64,000 nucleotides of DNA from Prunus persica (GCF_000346465.2 NC_034011.1:26657941-26721940); one strand, 5' to 3'; positions 34,840 through 46,502 are shown, counted from the stretch's first letter. Notes: generated by a model from the letters alone, not told the origin. Made by a program: numbers and translations.

Positions 34840-35698
34840 GGAATTTTTGTAGAAATATCACATGAATTGTTTCAATTTGTCACCTTAATTTTTCAAAATT
34901 CATGATTTGTCATCTGATTTTAACACCATCCAATTTTCCATCCATTTTTAAGGGTATTTTAGTATTTCCATTTTCAAGTGAAAAAAAAGGAAGAAATAAG
35001 AGACCTCCCTCATCCCAACCCCACCCGCCCCCAAAAACATCTCATAGGATTCCCCCTCCCCCTCTTCTCTCTTTGTCTCTCTGTCTCTCTAAGCATGTAT
35101 ACATTTTTTATGGTGTTTGAGCATGTCTAATTTAAAACTACTTAAGTTTCCCACCCAAAATCCAACCCCTTCCTTGTCTTCATAGTTTCATTAACTTACA
35201 CCACTGTGTTTCTGTTGAAGGATTTAAAGTTTGCTAGGTCAGCATATGTTATGTAGGCTACTGAATTATTGGTTTGGTAGTTGTCCTTCCACAAATTTTC
35301 AATATACAAATGGAAAAATACCAAAAAGAAAAAAGAAGATGAAAAAGGTGGACTCGGTTTGGGTGGGCTGAGGGATTTGTGTGTGGAGGGTAGGTGTTCC
35401 ATGGTAGAGAGAGATGGTGGAAAGGAAAGAGGGAAGGGGGAATGGAGGAAGGGGTTGTGAAGTGGGTGAAGTTGGTTGAAGCCAGTGGCGCGCAAGGGAT
35501 GGGGTGGGGGAAGGTGAGATTTTTTTTCTTTTCACTTTTTAAAATACCCTTAAAATAGATGGAAACTTGGATTGTGTTAAAGTCAGATGACAAATAATGA
35601 ATTTTGAAAAATTAAGGTGACATTTATCTTAAATTCTTCTTTCAGGTGACAAATTGAAATTTAGGTATAAGTTTAGGTGACATTTCTACAAAATTCCC
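34840..35698. mobile_element. Mutator-like non-autonomous element with long inverted arms
   Basis: The 859-bp element has arms of about 140-170 bp: the left arm (GGAATTTTTGTAGAAATATC...) is matched by the reverse complement of the right arm (GGGAATTTTGTAGAAATGTC...), sharing the inner blocks TTAATTTTTCAAAATTCAT and AAGGGTATTTTA. It is bordered by a perfect 9-bp target-site duplication TTAGAATTA at 34831-34839 and 35699-35707. Long TIRs and a 9-bp duplication fit the Mutator (MULE) class. The centre has no supported gene. Confidence 0.88.
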
Positions 35699-35861
35699 TT
35701 AGAATTATGTTGAACAAGTTGTTTATGATGAATATGCCTATTTCCTCCATAGTGATACAAAATTTGACCTCCTGCGCTGTAGCGCAGCATTTGTTTAAAA
35801 TTTGGGTGAGGGAGTTAAATGAGAGATGAGGCATGCGGTCCAATCCTCTGTCTGAAGACAA

Positions 35862-36610
35862 TAAATAAAAATTGAAAAACCAACTAAACACACTTTAAGA
35901 TTTAGATTTATGGTGGGGTTGAGTTTTTTGCTTTTAGATAAGAGTGTAGTATTTCGAACAAAAAAAAAAGAAAGATAAGAGTGTAGTTTAGGCCCTGTTT
36001 GGTATCCCATTCAGAAAAATAAACTCAAAAACTATAATTCATTTTAAAAAGATGAGTTTTTAATAATTATTTTAAGATCTAAAAATTTGTTTGGCATTGA
36101 ACTCCAAACTATTTTTAAAATCTAAAAAATTAAAATTAAAATCAGAAACCCTAGATTCTCAAATTGAAATTAACAAAAGAAAAGGAAAAATCTGTGAGCT
36201 TTCAATAGAAACCCTAGAAACCAAAACATGAGAAAGGATTTATCAATTTTGGGTCGGGTAGTGGATGAAAGAGACCTTGATGGAGCTGCAAACGACGACG
36301 TTGACCCAGAACCAGCAACGGACAAGAGTACAAAACGGGTCTACCAAACGGGTTTTTTTTAAGTTTTAGACTTAAAATATGGTTTTTAATTTATAAAATT
36401 AGATCCAAGTAAGGTACAAAACGGGCCCTTGCATTCTTAAAAAGTGAGAATTTTTCTTTGCTTCTGCAATGAAAAAGATGTATGTTTATGTTTATGCCTG
36501 GCTCTGTTTTCTGTTTTGCTTGTGCACATTAAAATATAATGTTCGTTGGTAGTAAACTTTTTCTTCACATGTGAGATGGAAGATTATATATATGAGCAGC
36601 AGAGCAGCCC
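35862..36610 (+). repeat. DUF247 5'-flank copy C, split by a MITE
   Basis: Pieces 35862-35990 (AAAAATTGAAAAACCAACTA, ATGGTGGGGTTGAG, TTTTGCTTTTAGATAAGAG) and 36429-36610 (AAAAAGTGAGAATTTTTC, GAAAAAGATGTATG, GATGGAAGATTATATATATGAGC) follow the reference order. There is also a small internal duplication of AAGATAAGAGTGTAGT at about 35936 and 35973. No DUF247 coding sequence follows. Confidence 0.8.
35991..36428. mobile_element. Tourist-like MITE in DUF247-flank copy C
   Basis: The left end GGCCCTGTTTGGTATCCC is the classic Tourist/PIF-type terminus. The right end reads TACAAAACGGGCCC, whose reverse complement GGGCCCGTTTTGTA matches it imperfectly. A TTA precedes the left end; the expected second copy is decayed. 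Length about 438 bp, with no coding capacity. Confidence 0.65.
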
Positions 36611-37223
36611 AGGGAAAAAAAATATATATTGCTTTTATGTATGGAGAGCTTCCATGACTCCTAGGATTTCTGACTATCCATTACATCGAGTTCTCAAGAT
36701 TGCTTTTATGTTCATGACAAGGGGACCTGTGAATTGATATTCATATTAAAGCACGCCAATTGCCAATTATTTATTTGGGTAGTTGTTAATTAATTTAGAA
36801 AAGTGAAAAGTTTGCTAGGTTAATAAGGGTAAATCAGGAAAAATCTTATTGAAGTATTGTTTCTCTCTCATAATAATGTTATCAAATAAATAAAAAATAG
36901 GGAGACTTTGGAAAAGCCCAAAGGAGAGAGAAAATTTTTAAAAGAAGCAAAAATGGACAAAATTGCCCTTATTTATTTTTTGATTTCCTAAGAAATCCTT
37001 TACATTTACATGTCTTTGGTTTGAAAGTTGATAGGTTATTCTGTCTTTTTTCAAAAAGCTTTGGCTTTTTCCAAAAGTGAAAGTTTTTTTTATGGGTAAA
37101 ACCTAAATTTACTTAAAAAATAAAGAATTAACCATAGTTAAACCCATGGACATTTGTCAACTTTTGGGAGGGGTGGTGAGGGTACACCTAGGGTTAAGAT
37201 GGTGAGCAAAAATGCACCCCAAT
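36611..37223. other. Intergenic DNA, no gene seen
   Basis: AT-rich sequence between the last DUF247-flank copy and the LYK2 3' flank. I see no coding region or clear transposon end. Confidence 0.45.
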
Positions 37224-37430
37224 TTATTTATTTCAGGAAACAGAGATTAATGATACATAGGAGAAAACCCGCTCTTTGTGTCCCTATCAGATTCTTGCTT
37301 ACATATATATACAGGAAGCGGGAGACTAGTATGTAAACCTTACTTACTAAAACGCCAAGACAAGAAATCTAAGACAAATTAAAACATTTATAACATATAT
37401 AGCTACAAACATGTCTTTTGTTTGGATCCT
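37224..37430. repeat. LYK2 3' flank (copy 2 of 2)
   Basis: This is the counterpart of 32751-32956. It ends 18 bp before the stop codon of the LysM kinase (minus strand), so it is probably its native 3' UTR. Confidence 0.85.
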
Positions 37431-37447
37431 TGAAACCTTTATTCACA

Positions 37448-39538
37448 TCACATGTTGCTATTGGTTTTTGCTGCTGCCTTCACTAGAGGTTTACAAGAGC
37501 TCTCACTGATTAAAATATTCTCTCCTTCTTGGCTTAGCGACTCTTCTACCAACCTTGACAGTTTCTCAACAATTTCTCCTGCACTAGGTCTCAAACAAGG
37601 GTCTTCGTCTACACAAGCCCTCGCAAGATTCGCCAACGTGACAGCTGCATCGAACGAGTAATTTTCACCCAACCCGCTGTCCATCCATTCCCTTAGCTCA
37701 TCTGCATTATCTGACTGCAATATGGACTTGATTTTCTCTGAGAGCCAAAAGTTCCTTTCTCCCTTCTCACTTGGCCTGCTTATTGGTGTTTGCCCACACA
37801 AGACTTCCAACAACACCACCCCATATGCAAATATATCAATGCTTGGAGAAATTACACCCTGGTGAATATATTCAGGTGCCATATAGCCAAGACTCCAAGA
37901 GGCAGCAGGGCTGGTTGAACAAACTTGGTGGTCATCAGTGTCATTTTCAGCACACTTTGCCATGCCAAAGTTTCCAATCTTGGCATTGAACTCTTCATCT
38001 AAAAAGATGTTTCTGCTTTTCACATTTCTATGGACATAACTTGGGTTCATTATGTGGTGCATATACTGTAAGGCCATGGCCACATCAAGACATATCCTCA
38101 GCCTTTGGCTCCATGTCAAGAAACAATAGCAGGAGGCAATGAACTGGTTTTTGATTGCCAATCCACCATGAAGCCAGTCTTTCAATGATCCGTTCTTAGC
38201 ATACTCGAAAACCAGAAATGATTCTTGACCCTCAGTCAAACAAGTGCCCAACAACCTCATTATGTTGGGATGGTGGTGAATTGCATCATGACATAGCCCA
38301 AACTCAATCCTTGAGATGGTATCTAGTTGTGTGCGCTTTATTGCCAAGTTCTTCCCACTGAGACGGCCGTGATATACAGATCCCTCAATGTGGCTGCTCG
38401 AACTGAAGTCCTCGGTTGCTCTTCTCAGCTCCTCAATGCTAAATGTCTCCACCAGCACCTTGTGGGGCGTGGTGCTATCGATGATCTGACCGTCTAAAGC
38501 ATCCTGAGATCCCTCAAATGAGACTTTCTTGTCACTTGTGGTTCTTACACTTAAACTAAGCTGTTGCAGTTCCACATCACCTCCTTTTGGCGAACTCTGT
38601 TTCTTTTTCTTCAACTGAATTAACAAGAAAGCTGCTGCAATTGCAATGCTAGCTCCAATAATGACCCCACTAAGTGCAACATACAATCCAATCTTGTGCA
38701 TTTTTGCTTTTTTCTTGTGTGGACTAATTGCTGGGATGCTAGTTGCTGGAAAATGCAAGTTGGGCTCACGGCGTTTCTTTAGGGGGCCAAGTATAGGTTT
38801 GCCATTGAGTGGAATCAGAAGAGATGTAAGAGGTGTTAAGCTGCTTTCAGGTCTAAAGGTTCCTCCTAGTGATCTGTTATTTTCAGATATGATAGCTTCT
38901 TTGGTAGTATTGAACTTAATTGCTAAATCAGAAATAGAATCACCTTCACTCACCGGATAAGACAGCAAGAGTCTTGATTGTGAAGATGAAGAAGGACAAG
39001 CACATCTCAAGGGGATGAGTAACTGAAGCTTATCAGCAAGACCCCAAGGCGAGACACCCCAGTTCTTCTCTCGGATGGCTTTGCAGGTTGTCAAGCCTTC
39101 AAGTGCTTCAGCAATGCCATAAAAGCTCTCCCCCTTAATGGTAGTTTTTGTCAATTCAGCATGAAACAACCCTTCATTGCTGCTGCATTTACAGTCGATT
39201 GGTATCAACAAAGGCTCATCTTTTGGAAGAAACTGTGTGTCTGCTGAAAATCCGTTTGCTTCTGCAATCACGAACCGGTTGATGCCTAAGTAAGCACTCA
39301 GATTGAAAAGAGATGAGTAGTATGAGTTAGTCCGGAGAATCAAAAACGTCCTGCACTGATTCTCTAGTGATGATCCATTGGTTCCAGCAGAAGTGCAGTG
39401 GTAGCCAGAAGCATCAGGAGATGTGGTCTCGCAGCTTAACAGGTTCTGTGACTTGTGTCCAAGTGCCGCAAACACGAGAAGTGAGTTGAATAAGAGAGAA
39501 ACTATCAAGTGGAGCTTAGTGAGCAAAGCTGCAGCCAT
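37448..39538 (-). CDS. LYK2: LysM-domain receptor-like pseudokinase, LYK2 type
   Basis: A single exon of 696 aa from ATG 39538 (an in-frame ATG at 39562 adds eight residues but spoils the signal-peptide start). A signal peptide (about 1-27) is followed by an ectodomain with three LysM-like repeats and CxC spacers (CKC about 115-117, CAC about 178-180), a membrane segment near 282-306, and a kinase-like domain from about 363. VAIK is kept as LAIK (K400), but the glycine loop is reduced (IEGSVYHG), HRD is HRN (502-504), so the catalytic Asp is lost, and DFG is NFG (522-524). Plant LysM receptors bind chitin or Nod-factor-like glycans; this one probably signals through active partners at the plasma membrane. 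Synteny supports LYK2 (Arabidopsis At3g01840). Confidence 0.92.
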   Translation of the reverse strand: MAAALLTKLHLIVSLLFNSLLVFAALGHKSQNLLSCETTSPDASGYHCTSAGTNGSSLENQCRTFLILRTNSYYSSLFNLSAYLGINRFVIAEANGFSADTQFLPKDEPLLIPIDCKCSSNEGLFHAELTKTTIKGESFYGIAEALEGLTTCKAIREKNWGVSPWGLADKLQLLIPLRCACPSSSSQSRLLLSYPVSEGDSISDLAIKFNTTKEAIISENNRSLGGTFRPESSLTPLTSLLIPLNGKPILGPLKKRREPNLHFPATSIPAISPHKKKAKMHKIGLYVALSGVIIGASIAIAAAFLLIQLKKKKQSSPKGGDVELQQLSLSVRTTSDKKVSFEGSQDALDGQIIDSTTPHKVLVETFSIEELRRATEDFSSSSHIEGSVYHGRLSGKNLAIKRTQLDTISRIEFGLCHDAIHHHPNIMRLLGTCLTEGQESFLVFEYAKNGSLKDWLHGGLAIKNQFIASCYCFLTWSQRLRICLDVAMALQYMHHIMNPSYVHRNVKSRNIFLDEEFNAKIGNFGMAKCAENDTDDHQVCSTSPAASWSLGYMAPEYIHQGVISPSIDIFAYGVVLLEVLCGQTPISRPSEKGERNFWLSEKIKSILQSDNADELREWMDSGLGENYSFDAAVTLANLARACVDEDPCLRPSAGEIVEKLSRLVEESLSQEGENILISESSCKPLVKAAAKTNSNM

Positions 39539-39562
39539 GCCAATGACCACTAGACTGACCAC

Positions 39563-41495
39563 TCACTTCCGCATGATACAAGGCCTATAAAAAAAAAACA
39601 AAAAAAAAAACAGTTAAAATACTTACTTTGAGAGAGTGAGTATTTTGGATCCATACAAATATGTTGGAGTTGAAATTAAATACAAGAATTCTATCAAAGT
39701 TGGACAGGATTCTTGGGGATGACAAAGGAATTCTATATATTAATTGCTCTGTTTCCAGCTGTTTAATTAGTCCTTACCTTGGGCTAATTCATCCGAAGTT
39801 CCAATTGCCACTGATCATAAGTAGCTACCAATCTTTCTCTAACTCGCAGAAATCATGTGTGCATTCCCCAAAATGAAAAGATGGAAGCAAAGCTTAATTG
39901 GCAGGCAATATCAGTATGGATCAAAATGGTGCAGGATTGGAAAAGGCTGATTGGGAATTGGAGAAAAGGAGGATAAATTTAGTCCAAATGCATTCGAAGA
40001 GACAATGACGCGATGCATGTTAAAGGAGAGGCATGAAGGAGAGAGAGGCCTACACTACACATTGATAGGTCAAATTGGTGATGAACGTGATGAACATCCT
40101 TAGGTTGACAAACGCCACCAATACCCATAGCCCTATAATCAATATTTGTCCTCGCACATCACATCACACACGCGTTGCTTGTATGATAATTAACTTTTAG
40201 TCATAGCCTAAAGATGAAACCATTAAGTGTGCATAGTTATAAATTCATTTCTAAAAGAAGTAACAGGTAAAAAGAAAGACCCTTCATCATATATGAGTTC
40301 AGGCCAGTTATTTAAAGCAGTGTGCCCGCTCCCTTGCATCTGAGTTCGATCCCCCTTCCCGTATATTGCACCCTTATAAAAAAGAAAACCCTTCATGCTT
40401 GGTGAGAGAGACAATGAGAGGTCATGGAACACACTCAGATTCATTCAGGAAAACTTGTTTGGGAAATCCAAATGCACGAATGTGTGTCATTCATTCATTC
40501 AAGAGAGAGAGAGGATCGAAACGAGCGTCGCAGTTGCAGTGTAGTACAATTTCCCGCACATCCTCCCAAGAGAAGAGGACTAAGCTAAGAACCCCAGAAG
40601 GCCAGATGAGTAGAGTGATGATGCATGCACTTTTCGTCCAATCCAAGTTAAGATTAAGAAACCCAAGTACGGTACCAATGAATATGAATGAACCGAGAGT
40701 TCAACAGAGAAGGGCACGTGATAACACATGCAAACCACTTCTCTTGGTCAACAGGATTAATATTAATAGAGACTTTAAAACCAAGACGAATTTGGGACTT
40801 TGGAGCATGCCTGAAATCTAAATGCCTTTGCCGAGACATTAAAAAAAGAGTAGTTTCTTCTCGTATCATGCCCACAAAACTTACACTAGTGTCCAAGTCT
40901 CACGTGTACTATTATGACAATGCTCAGGTGGAAATAGGTATCACCCCTTCCCCTTTCTCAAACGTTTAAAAACACATCGATCCGATCTCTTTTTTCTCTT
41001 GTATGGTATGAAATGGGTGCTTCAAAAACGATAGTTAGCGAAAGGAAAAACACCAAACAGAATTTTTGGACCTGCTTTGCACGTGCGGCAAGGCTAGCCC
41101 CAAGGAAAGAGAAAAAAAATGTCCTGCATCAGCAGTAGTGGATGCCAAATGAAAACATTTTGCAGATCGCATATCATGTCTTGCGCATGTGCATCAAAAT
41201 TAGAAGTGCTCCGCAGATCAGGAGAAAACATATCTTAAGAAGAAAAGAAAAATAAGCATGTGCAGACGTGGTAGACATTATTGTCTGGGGAGTAATGATT
41301 ATCTAAAACAAACAAGTATCACATAATTTCATGATAAATAACACTCGAGAAGGCACCCTCAAATATTCTTATTCAATCAAGTTTCAGAACTCACCACGTC
41401 AACTGGATCATACATGCTGTGTAGACACTGTAAATATACGTTGATATAAAAAGAAACAAAAAAACCAATTATGATACATCTTGCATGTACCAGAA
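39563..41495. other. LYK2 upstream region; intergenic
   Basis: A-rich runs lie at 39588-39609. A SINE-like block is at 40290-40390. A 151-codon plus-strand frame at 40366-40821 starts inside that repeat and has no family resemblance. I see no other gene. Confidence 0.45.
40270..40390 (+). repeat. tRNA-derived SINE-like element
   Basis: GGCCAGTTATTTAAAGCAGTG resembles an A-box region, and CTGAGTTCGATCCCCC is a good B box 40 bp on. The block ends in an A-rich tail (TATAAAAAAGAAAACCC). The 5' edge is uncertain. Confidence 0.6.
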
Positions 41496-43274
41496 TCAAC
41501 TTTTGTGTTGAGATTCCTCAACACTACTTCTCAAAAGGGATATTACTGCACTAGGGTCTGAGGCTCCAAACACTGAACTTCCAGCAACTATGCAGTTGGC
41601 TCCGGCAGAAGCTGCCGTGTTAATGGTTGAAGGCCCTAGGCCACCATCTACCTGCGTAATGCCATTGACACTAATGAGATGCATATCCTCTCGTCCCCGG
41701 GAAAACGACCCTTAAAACCCCACATAGAATGTGTGTGTGGAGAGATACACCATATCGTGGGTGAACTAATAGAACTTGCATATAAAAAGGTTCAGAGGAT
41801 ACATTAGGGGTTAACTTACCTCAATATCTAGCGAAGGGTATCTTTCTCTCAGCGTGCGCACCTTCTCCATCATTTCTGGCATGAACTTTTGTCCACCAAA
41901 TCCAGGTTCTACAGTCATAACAAGGACCATTTCCACGGGATTTTCACCTTCAACCTGTGGATTACAAAGCATCATTGAATACCTTCTCAATTCGAATAAT
42001 TCTGTGGAGTAAAAGTTACCGAATACTCGACAATGTATGCAATAGCAGTAGATCAGATTTTCTTTATTAAGTTAAAGAATGGCCTGTCAGTAAGCCTGGG
42101 GATTCAATACACACACACACACACACACACACCCCTAAACAGAACTGAAAATTTGCAAAACACCAAACAAAGGAGGAAAGAAGGAGAAAGAAGTAAGACC
42201 AGAGGATAAACATCTTCAATTGGTGTTCCAGGCTTTAATGCCACACCAGGCTTCATGCCCTTGGACTTAATTCTTTGAACAAGTTCTTGCCAATTTTCTG
42301 CATAAAGGAGGATAAATATAGAGACCCTTTGGTAACAGGAAATAAAAGCAAAATGAAGATCCCCATTCCCAAACACCACAACCCACCTTTGGATACCTCG
42401 ACATGAAATGTAAAACCTGAAGCACCAGCTTTCGACAAAGGTTCTACATAATCAAGAGGATTTGTAACCATAAGGTGACAATCCAAATACGCCCTGTAGG
42501 TGAAGTAGAATGATGCCTACATTACATCCATTTATTGTTGGTAAAATAAAATAAAAATGAAAAGAGAACATGTCAAGGAAGTTACTCTGTGTGCTTTCTC
42601 AAACTCTGAATGACGGGTGCACCAAGTGTTAAGTTTGGGACAAAGTGCCTATTAAGAAAAGAACGGATGAACAATAAAACGACCCCCAATATTTACAATT
42701 GTAAGAAGTAACGGTGTGATTAGTAGAAAACATAAAAGCACTTTACTTTGTCTTAGTAAGCACATAACAAATCTTTCATAACTTTAATGGCACAATTAGA
42801 TTATGAACATGCTGAATTGAATACGAACAAAATCACACACTGATTCAATCCTACTAATGGAATTATCATCTCATACAGTTCCAGTACTATCACAACTTCG
42901 TGTTCTTCTTCTTCCCCTCCCCCCCACATCCCAAATCCAGAATCAAACACTTCATTGTATCAAAATTTAAGGATGCGGAATGATCAAACCGAATTGGATA
43001 GCAGTCACTTGAGAGACATGGAAACTAGTAAATGAGCAAAAGCGAATCAAACCTACCCATCCTGCACAAAGGGACGAGAAATACGCAAGTTTTAGTGAAA
43101 AGAAAAAAGACATTGAACTTCATCAAACAAAAAAGCTGATGAATTTCGAGGGGGTACCATGATGTCCATGTGGAGCCAATCGGCGCCAAATTTGAGCATG
43201 CGCTCGGCCTCCGATGCCAAATTGGCAAAGTCCGACGACAGCATCGACGGTGCTATTTTCGCCGCCACACCCAT
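41496..43274 (-). CDS. RPE: Ribulose-phosphate 3-epimerase, cytosolic
   Basis: It interconverts ribulose 5-phosphate and xylulose 5-phosphate in the pentose phosphate pathway. Seven exons (43274-43158, 43061-43057, 42648-42586, 42493-42387, 42297-42200, 41954-41820, 41651-41496) give 226 aa, the usual length of the cytosolic form. No transit peptide precedes [19 protein letters not shown]. Family motifs are present: the catalytic Asp and metal-site region [42 protein letters not shown], the second catalytic Asp in VDGGLGPST, and [12 protein letters not shown]. Exon 2 is only 5 nt (GATGG), yet it is required to encode the D-G of MDGHF and to keep the frame. It matches Arabidopsis At3g01850 by family and order. 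Confidence 0.95.
42109..42132. repeat. CA microsatellite in an RPE intron
   Basis: About 12 CA units lie between RPE exons 5 and 6. Confidence 0.9.
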
Positions 43275-46200
43275 TTTCCAAAATTCACAGCTCTATTCAA
43301 CCACTTTTCAGTTTGGTGGGCGAGAAGACACCTTGACAAGTCCAAGAAAACAAAGTTAGATCAAGAGGGTTGGTGGTGGGTGGAGTCGTGAGTGAACATA
43401 CGGCGTGGTTCTGGTTGCTTGCTGAATGGAAGGTGGGCTGAATTGGACTGTGATAGATAGAACACTCTTTTGAGCCCAATAAGAAAATGGATATTAAGAA
43501 ATGGCCCACTTAAGACAATTCCTGCACTTTGGCCATTGTTAATTCAGGAGAGGGATGAGATAGAGACAGCCATGGAGAGAGGGAGAGGAACAAACAAAGC
43601 CACGTGGACGGACGGCGCATCGTGAGAAATTTTGTATGTTGAATAATTTGAGTGATTGATTGATAATTATTCCAATTGAAGATATGATAATCATGTGGAT
43701 ATGCTGAAACCACCGGATACAAACAGACATGGCCAGCCCAAACACAACACAAATATTCCAAGTTTAATTTCAACTCAAGAATCGCTTATTGCAATTTGAA
43801 TCTCATTTTTTTAATTTTGGCATTAAGCAAGCATTCACATCGTATAAATAAAGTTAGAGAGTAGGTGGTTGTTATGGGTTCACATCTTCTAAATTGCTCT
43901 TTCGACTTTCGACGTTTAGGGGCACTGCCACTGGGTCCCCTACCCCCCAACCTAAACCCAAACGCCAAACCTATGTGTTTCTGTGATTCTCCCACCCCAT
44001 TATGATTATGTGAAACTTTTTTCATCCGTCTTCCCTTCTCTGGAGAAATTAAATTGGTTTATAATTGGCAAGTGTTGAAAACGAAGGGGAAAAACCAAAG
44101 TCCATTTCCTATCTTCTTTTGGTTCTTATCCACCACCACTATATAAAATATAAACACAACATGGATTATGACATGCATACCAACTTTTCATCTACAAATC
44201 ACCACTCTCTCAGCAGTCATCTTCCATTGTGTTATCATTTGGAACAGTAAAAGTTTGGCTTTCCCCTCCATTATGCAAAGCCTAATTACTCAAAGATAAA
44301 GTTGTTAAGTTTTGACTAGAAAATAGATAAAGTTGTTAAGAGCAATCAGTTATCTCTGTAATTGAGATTTCCGTGTTCAAATCACCCTTCTCCAATATCG
44401 TTTATTTGTTTGAAAGGAGAAAAAAACCTAATTACAGAGAAATAATACCAAACTCTTCCACAGAGCAAAGTAAAGGCCCCTTAACGCATTAAAGGGAAAG
44501 TAGATGAAGCACTTTATTTGTGTTACAAGATAGTTTACATGTGCTATAAGGCCAAGACAGACAGGAGTCAGGACCCATCTTTATCTTCATGCATGCTTAA
44601 GTTTAGCTCTTGTTAATTAACTCAATAAATAATTAGGTTATGGTAAATTGTGCAGCACAGCACCGCGTTGGGTGAAATACATCATTTTCAACTCTGCTCC
44701 GAGCCACGTCTTTGAATTCGTCTCTTGTAATGAGATGAGAACATGCAAAGATTAGTGGTTTTTTGGGGGATAATACAACAAAATTGAAACGACAGGACGT
44801 CGATTAGGAATATCATGTGATTTACTGATAAGCAATTTAATATTTTAATGTCTGCTGTCAATCAAAACTCAAGCACAGCAACAAGAGCAGGGCAAACCGG
44901 TCATGCTCATCTAATTTGCTGCCTTCTGTCTTGTCAAAGCATGGCACAGTGCATGGTTTATCTTTGAGTGTTTGACTTTTATTTCCTTGTTTCTCTTGGT
45001 TTTGGCGTCGGGTTGTTCACTTTTTTTTTTTCACTTGATCGTTGGACTTTTTTCTAACAAAACAATATTTAATGTATACGAGGGACTGAAACTCGAGTAT
45101 AAGAAGATGGACAGATTATTTTGATTAACTGTCTTAGCTCATTTACGATCGTTTGTTCAATTTTGATTACCACAAACTCAATGTGAATAATATTTTACAT
45201 AATTTTATTCTGTAATTAAGCCTTATTTGAAGAACAATTACTTTAAATTACTATATTAGTAACAACTTTTTTAATTCAAAGCCTTTTTATTTATTTAACT
45301 TTTGTTTGGTCAACAAAACCCGTGTTAGTTATTAACTTTTTTTATAGTTGTAATGGAAGAGATTATTATGACTTAATTGCAACCTAATACAAAGGCGACC
45401 AATTATGAGATTTAATTCAAGTCATGGAATGGAAATGGACACATGGATTCAAAAGCCATGTACAGTGTACTATCTTGACCAATAATATTACATAATAATT
45501 CATTTACACGTGAACGTTGTAGTAATAACATTTCTTTTTCTTTTTCTTTTTTGAAAAGGAATTGTTTGTAGTAATAAATTTTAATTGCCAATTTTCGTGA
45601 GTGTATCTGAAGTCAACTTCTGACACGTTGAACATTCGTTAACATTTATACAAACTTGTTTAAGGGTTATAAAAATGTCCTGCTAAAAAAAGATGTATAG
45701 AATAATGGTTTTGTTTAAACAACAAAGAAAGAATTAACAGGCGTGACATTCCTTTGATTTTGTTTGTAATTCAATTCAATGAATTACCTATTTGTTATTA
45801 TTATTAAAAAAAAAAAAGGTTTATCATTTGAGAGATTACCGGATACGCAGGAGAAGTTAAGAAAGATTAAGCATGATTAAAGGTTTAAGACTGATTTTAT
45901 TCCATGTTGAAGAAGAATTTAAACACATTCATGACAGTCGTGATCTTTCATCGCCCGTTCATCGCTCCATATTATTATTATGTCCAAATAGTTCTCAAAG
46001 CAAAAACCTTTTTCATTCCGTTTAACTTTTCACAAAAAGAAAAATAATTCAGAGAGTCTCAACTCAGGGTCAGCAGCTTAGACATGAGACTGAGAGAAGC
46101 AGTAGGCCCCACAATTTCCACCCAATAGAAAAAGACGAAAAGCTCAGCAGCCCCCCAGTGGGTCACCACCAACCCTGAACCCACGATTCCGCGTAAACAG

Positions 46201-46502
46201 TAAGACCTCCTCCTCAGCGCATCTCGTTCTCATAGAGAGAAGAGAAGAGCGTTTACTTACCTTTCAAGGCCTATCTCTCTCTCTCTCTCTATCTCTCCGC
46301 GGGATTTTTATTTGCAAAGGGCACATTGGCTCTCCTTAAGCATAACGCCAAAAAACGCCTTCCTCCCTCTGCCCTCTTATTTCTCCTCCTACTTTACTCT
46401 ATCTCTTTCTCTGTCTAAAAGGGCGATGTTCAGAGTGGCACTGATATAATTATTATTGGGTTAGATAAATAATAGCAGAGAGAGAGAGAGAGAGAGAGAG
46501 AG
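43275..46502. other. Long intergenic region; divergent promoters
   Basis: RPE and the myristoylated-protein gene start on opposite sides of this 3.2-kb gap. I see no gene within. A weak SINE-like block lies near 44335-44420 (GTGTTCAAATCACCC as a B box). From 46150 the sequence is richer in C and T and probably belongs to the promoter and leader of the next gene (TC repeat at 46276-46291). Confidence 0.45.
46477..46502 (+). repeat. (AG)n tract abutting the start codon
   Basis: A pure AG run continues directly into the ATG at 46503. GA/CT tracts are common in plant 5' leaders and can bind BPC/GAGA-type factors at the DNA level; here the tract fills the entire ribosome approach. Confidence 0.9.

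Larger units (their letters stand above)
33337..35810 (+). repeat. DUF247 5'-flank copy B, split by two transposon insertions
   Basis: Flank pieces are 33337-33379 (GGCGGTGTTGAGTATTTTGC), 34649-34839 (GAGCGAGAATTTTTC through GGAAGATTATATATG) and 35699-35810 (TGTTGAACAAGTTG, GCGCAGCATTTGTTTAAAAT). The pieces rejoin cleanly when the hAT-like element (33380-34648) and the long-TIR element (34840-35698) are removed. Confidence 0.8.

Noticed and set aside
34902..35593. Pro/Ser/His-rich frames in 34.9-35.6 kb
   Set aside because: They lie inside the long-TIR transposon and reflect its C/T-rich centre, not a gene.
40366..40821. 151-codon plus-strand open frame upstream of LYK2
   Set aside because: It begins inside a SINE-like repeat, has no family resemblance or splice context, and its composition is not coding-like.
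44335..44420. SINE-like block with GTGTTCAAATCACCC
   Set aside because: Only a B-box-like match and a short A-run; too weak to list as a repeat.
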